Shown here piece by piece: positions 5,345 through 7,122 of a DNA stretch of 7,122 nt (the stretch's first letter is position 1; each line of letters opens with the position of its first letter). The DNA lies in assembly GCA_026397695.1 (NCBI GenBank), contig JAPLUJ010000635.1, positions 1 to 7,122 of the forward strand. Reading direction: 5' to 3'. A program made the translations under genes and the position numbers. The stretch comes from Verrucomicrobiota bacterium (GTDB taxonomy: Bacteria > Verrucomicrobiota > Verrucomicrobiia > Verrucomicrobiales > Akkermansiaceae). The notes beneath the pieces were generated by a model. That model saw only the letters and a list, made by a program, of their open reading frames with translations. It had not been told where the DNA came from and did no database searches.

Positions 5345-7122
5345 TTAGCGGAAATATGCCACGCCCGCTTCGCAGACCGGTTGGTATTTGGTACCGGGGA
5401 TGTTTTTCGCGACGTGGGTGCCGACGCGTTCCGAGTGGGCCATTTTGCCGAAGACGCGTCCGCACGGGGAAGTGATGCCTTCGATGGCGGCGAGCGAGCC
5501 GTTCGGGTTGATGCGGATGTCCATCGACGGGACGCCGTTGGCATCGCAGTATTGGGTGGCGATCTGGCCGTTAGATGCGAGTTGCGCGATGTTGGTGGCG
5601 GCAGCGAAAAACTTTCCTTCGCCGTGGGAAATCGGCAGCGAGTGGATGTCTCCGATGTGGGTGTTAGCAAGCCACGGCGAGAGGGTGCTGACGACGCGGG
5701 TGTTCACATAACAGGAAACATGGCGGCCGATGTCGTTGTGGACGAGGGTCGGGCGGGACGCGGGAGCGTGAAGAGAACAGGCTGGAAGCCCGTTCTCCGA
5801 GACAGGCGGGACGCCTATCCTCCCGTAGGGCACGAGACCGGTTTTGATGAGGGCTTGGAAGCCGTTGCAGATGCCGAGGATCAGGCCGTCGCGGTTCTTG
5901 AGCAGATCCATGATGGCGTCGGCCACCCGCGGGCTGCGGATGATGGTGGCGATGAACTTGGCGGAACCATCCGGTTCGTCGCCGGCACTGAAGCCGCCGG
6001 GGAACATCAGGATTTGCGCGCGGCGGATCGCGGCCGCGAGCGTGGTGAGGGATTCCTCGATGTGACTGGATGTTAGATTGCGGAAGACGAGGATTTCCGC
6101 CGCAGCGCCGCCCTCGCGGAAGGCCTTGGCGGAGTCGTATTCGCTGTTGGTACCGGGGAAGGCGGGGATCACGACCTTCGGGCGGGTGGTTTTGTAGCGG
6201 GATACAATAGGACTTCTAGGACTTCTAGGACTTATAGGACCTATAGGCCGTATAGGACCTATAGGACCTATAGGACTTATAGGCCCTATGGGGTCTTGCG
6301 GGGAGAGTTCCGCCTTCGTCGGATAGACCGGTTCGAGGGTGGCGGTCCAGGCGGCCTGCAGTTCTGTTAGGGAGTAAGACTCGCCGTTGAAGGTGAGGAC
6401 GGGCTCGGTGGAGGTGTGGCCGATGACCTGGGCGTTGAGCGAGGATGGCAGGGGGTCGGTGTGCTCGATGAGGAAGGCGCAGTGGCGTTCGGTGAAAAGA
6501 TTGGGAGAGAGGGCTTGGCGGATGGAATCCGCCACCACGAAACCGATGCCATTGCCTAGAGCCATTTTGGCGAGGGCGGCGGCGAGCCCACCGCGACCGA
6601 TGTGGTGGAGGGCGGAAATGATTCCTTGCGTGTTGAGTTGGTGGAGTTGTGCCGCGACCTGTTTGAGCGCATCGAAATCCGGCAGGTGGTCGGCATCACG
6701 CGGGATTTCTATCAGAGAGACGGTGGTGCCGGCTTGTTTGAACTCGGGCGACAGCGCGAGGCTGGCCATGCCGGGCGCAAGGGCGAAGGCCACGAGCGTG
6801 GGTGGGACGTCGAGCTCGTTGAAGGATCCCGACATCGAGTCCTTGCCGCCGATGGCGGCGAGGCGCAGCGAGTGCTGGGCGTGGAAGGCACCTAACAATG
6901 CAGCGAAGGGCAACCCCCAGCGCCGGGGGTCGGTGCCGAGTTTCGGAAAGTATTCCTGGAGCGTGAGACGAATGTCTGTTAGGCGGGCACCTGCGGCGAC
7001 CGCCTTGCAGACCGCCACGGTCACGGCATAAACCGCGCCGTGAAAGGGTGATTTTTCTGATAGATAGGGATCGAATCCCCAGCTCATGTAGGTGCAGACA
7101 TCGGTTTCCCCGACTAACAAAG
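5345..7122 (-). CDS. purL: Phosphoribosylformylglycinamidine synthase, C-terminal part (single-chain PurL with glutaminase domain)
   Basis: Converts FGAR, glutamine and ATP to FGAM, the fourth step of de novo purine synthesis. Only the last 592 or so codons are inside; the frame is open at the right edge, so the N-terminal half lies beyond it. Counting from 7120, residues 1-270 are the second AIRS-like ATP half (SEKSPFHGA, RLTLQEYFPKLG, AIGGKDSMSGSF at 89-100). The class I glutaminase domain starts near residue 313 (VVIPAFPGTNSEYDSA). Its nucleophile is Cys418 in GICNGFQ, and its His499 and Glu501 lie in SHGEGKF. The protein ends VGTHVAKNIPGTKYQ, as is usual, so the 3' end is intact. Two oddities stand out: a ten-unit tripeptide linker at 276-305 encoded by a 9-bp array, and an extra stretch at about 434-449 (RIGVPPVSENGLPACS) encoded by two palindromes, 15 residues after the catalytic cysteine. 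The frame and the catalytic residues are kept, so it is probably active. Confidence 0.96.
   Translation of the reverse strand, partial: LLVGETDVCTYMSWGFDPYLSEKSPFHGAVYAVTVAVCKAVAAGARLTDIRLTLQEYFPKLGTDPRRWGLPFAALLGAFHAQHSLRLAAIGGKDSMSGSFNELDVPPTLVAFALAPGMASLALSPEFKQAGTTVSLIEIPRDADHLPDFDALKQVAAQLHQLNTQGIISALHHIGRGGLAAALAKMALGNGIGFVVADSIRQALSPNLFTERHCAFLIEHTDPLPSSLNAQVIGHTSTEPVLTFNGESYSLTELQAAWTATLEPVYPTKAELSPQDPIGPISPIGPIGPIRPIGPISPRSPRSPIVSRYKTTRPKVVIPAFPGTNSEYDSAKAFREGGAAAEILVFRNLTSSHIEESLTTLAAAIRRAQILMFPGGFSAGDEPDGSAKFIATIIRSPRVADAIMDLLKNRDGLILGICNGFQALIKTGLVPYGRIGVPPVSENGLPACSLHAPASRPTLVHNDIGRHVSCYVNTRVVSTLSPWLANTHIGDIHSLPISHGEGKFFAAATNIAQLASNGQIATQYCDANGVPSMDIRINPNGSLAAIEGITSPCGRVFGKMAHSERVGTHVAKNIPGTKYQPVCEAGVAYFR
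5773..5819. repeat. Pair of GGA-loop palindromes inserted in frame in purL
   Basis: Two adjacent inverted repeats, read on the plus strand. The first has 11-bp arms at 5773-5783 and 5787-5797 with one mismatch (5779 against 5791) and loop GGA. The second has 8-bp arms at 5801-5808 and 5812-5819 with one mismatch (5803 against 5817), again with loop GGA. They encode RIGVPPVSENGLPACS in PurL, a stretch I do not expect in the family: the usual join from the GLVPYG block to the PTL-x-x-N-x-IGRH block is much shorter. The plus strand would read RTGWKPVLRDRRDAY, a peptide pattern I recall from repeat-derived reading frames in PVC genomes (memory, not checked). Confidence 0.65.
6206..6295. repeat. 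9-bp tandem array (TAGGACCTA-like) in the purL linker
   Basis: Ten 9-bp units with exact period. TAGG recurs at 6208, 6217, 6226, 6235, 6244, 6253, 6262, 6271 and 6280, with a decayed TGGG at 6289. The typical unit, TAGGACCTA, is nearly its own reverse complement apart from the central base. Variants are TAGGACTTC, TAGGACTTA, TAGGCCGTA and TAGGCCCTA. On the purL strand the array reads DPI-GPI-SPI-GPI-GPI-RPI-GPI-SPR-SPR-SPI, so each unit is one tripeptide and gain or loss of units keeps the frame. It sits between the second AIRS-like half and the glutaminase domain. Confidence 0.9.

Noticed and set aside
5381..6076. Plus-strand frame of 231 codons within purL
   Set aside because: It is antisense to the glutaminase domain with its catalytic Cys, His and Glu. 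Its RTGWKPVL stretch comes from the repeat insertion.
6206..6295. CRISPR array
   Set aside because: Units are 9 bp with no spacers, and the array is in frame inside purL. It is a simple tandem repeat.
6387..7031. Plus-strand frame of 214 codons within purL
   Set aside because: It is antisense to conserved PurL motifs such as GGKDSMSGSF and shows no protein features of its own.

Overview
The window looks like chromosome from a GC-rich member of the Verrucomicrobiota or a close relative in the PVC group. This rests on several mixed signals. The ParE is of the type I associate with Bacteroidota, the PurB of the type I associate with Actinobacteria, PurL is a single long chain with its own glutaminase domain, and sigma-54 is present. 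Two kinds of interspersed repeat that I recall from PVC genomes also occur: a TAGGACCTA 9-mer array and palindromes with a GGA loop. No database search was possible, so the lineage is an inference.

Layout. Positions 1-184 hold the start of an unrecognised gene on the minus strand that leaves the window at its left edge. It is divergent from parE (307-2154, plus strand), a type IIA topoisomerase B subunit. Next comes a broken universal-stress-protein start (2211-2372), whose stop codon overlaps a GTG start of purB (2369-3787, plus strand). A short convergent gap with a GGA-loop hairpin separates purB from rpoN (3863-5260, minus strand), which encodes sigma-54. Upstream of rpoN and on the same strand lies the 3' part of purL (5345-7122, minus strand, cut off by the right edge).

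The most interesting signals are regulatory and repeat-based. (1) The 72-bp purL-rpoN gap holds an exact -24/-12 sigma-54 promoter (TGGCAC-N5-TTGC) pointing into rpoN, which suggests autoregulation. (2) A perfect 9-bp hairpin and a 5-codon upstream ORF sit on the rpoN start. (3) purL carries two in-frame repeat insertions: a ten-unit 9-bp array that encodes a (G/S/R)-P-I linker before the glutaminase domain, and a pair of GGA-loop palindromes inside the glutaminase domain close to its catalytic cysteine. The same kind of hairpin lies between purB and rpoN.

Together, purL and purB supply steps of de novo purine synthesis, parE serves chromosome topology and rpoN serves transcription. This is mostly a housekeeping region. 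I see no defence system, CRISPR array, tRNA, rRNA or complete mobile element.
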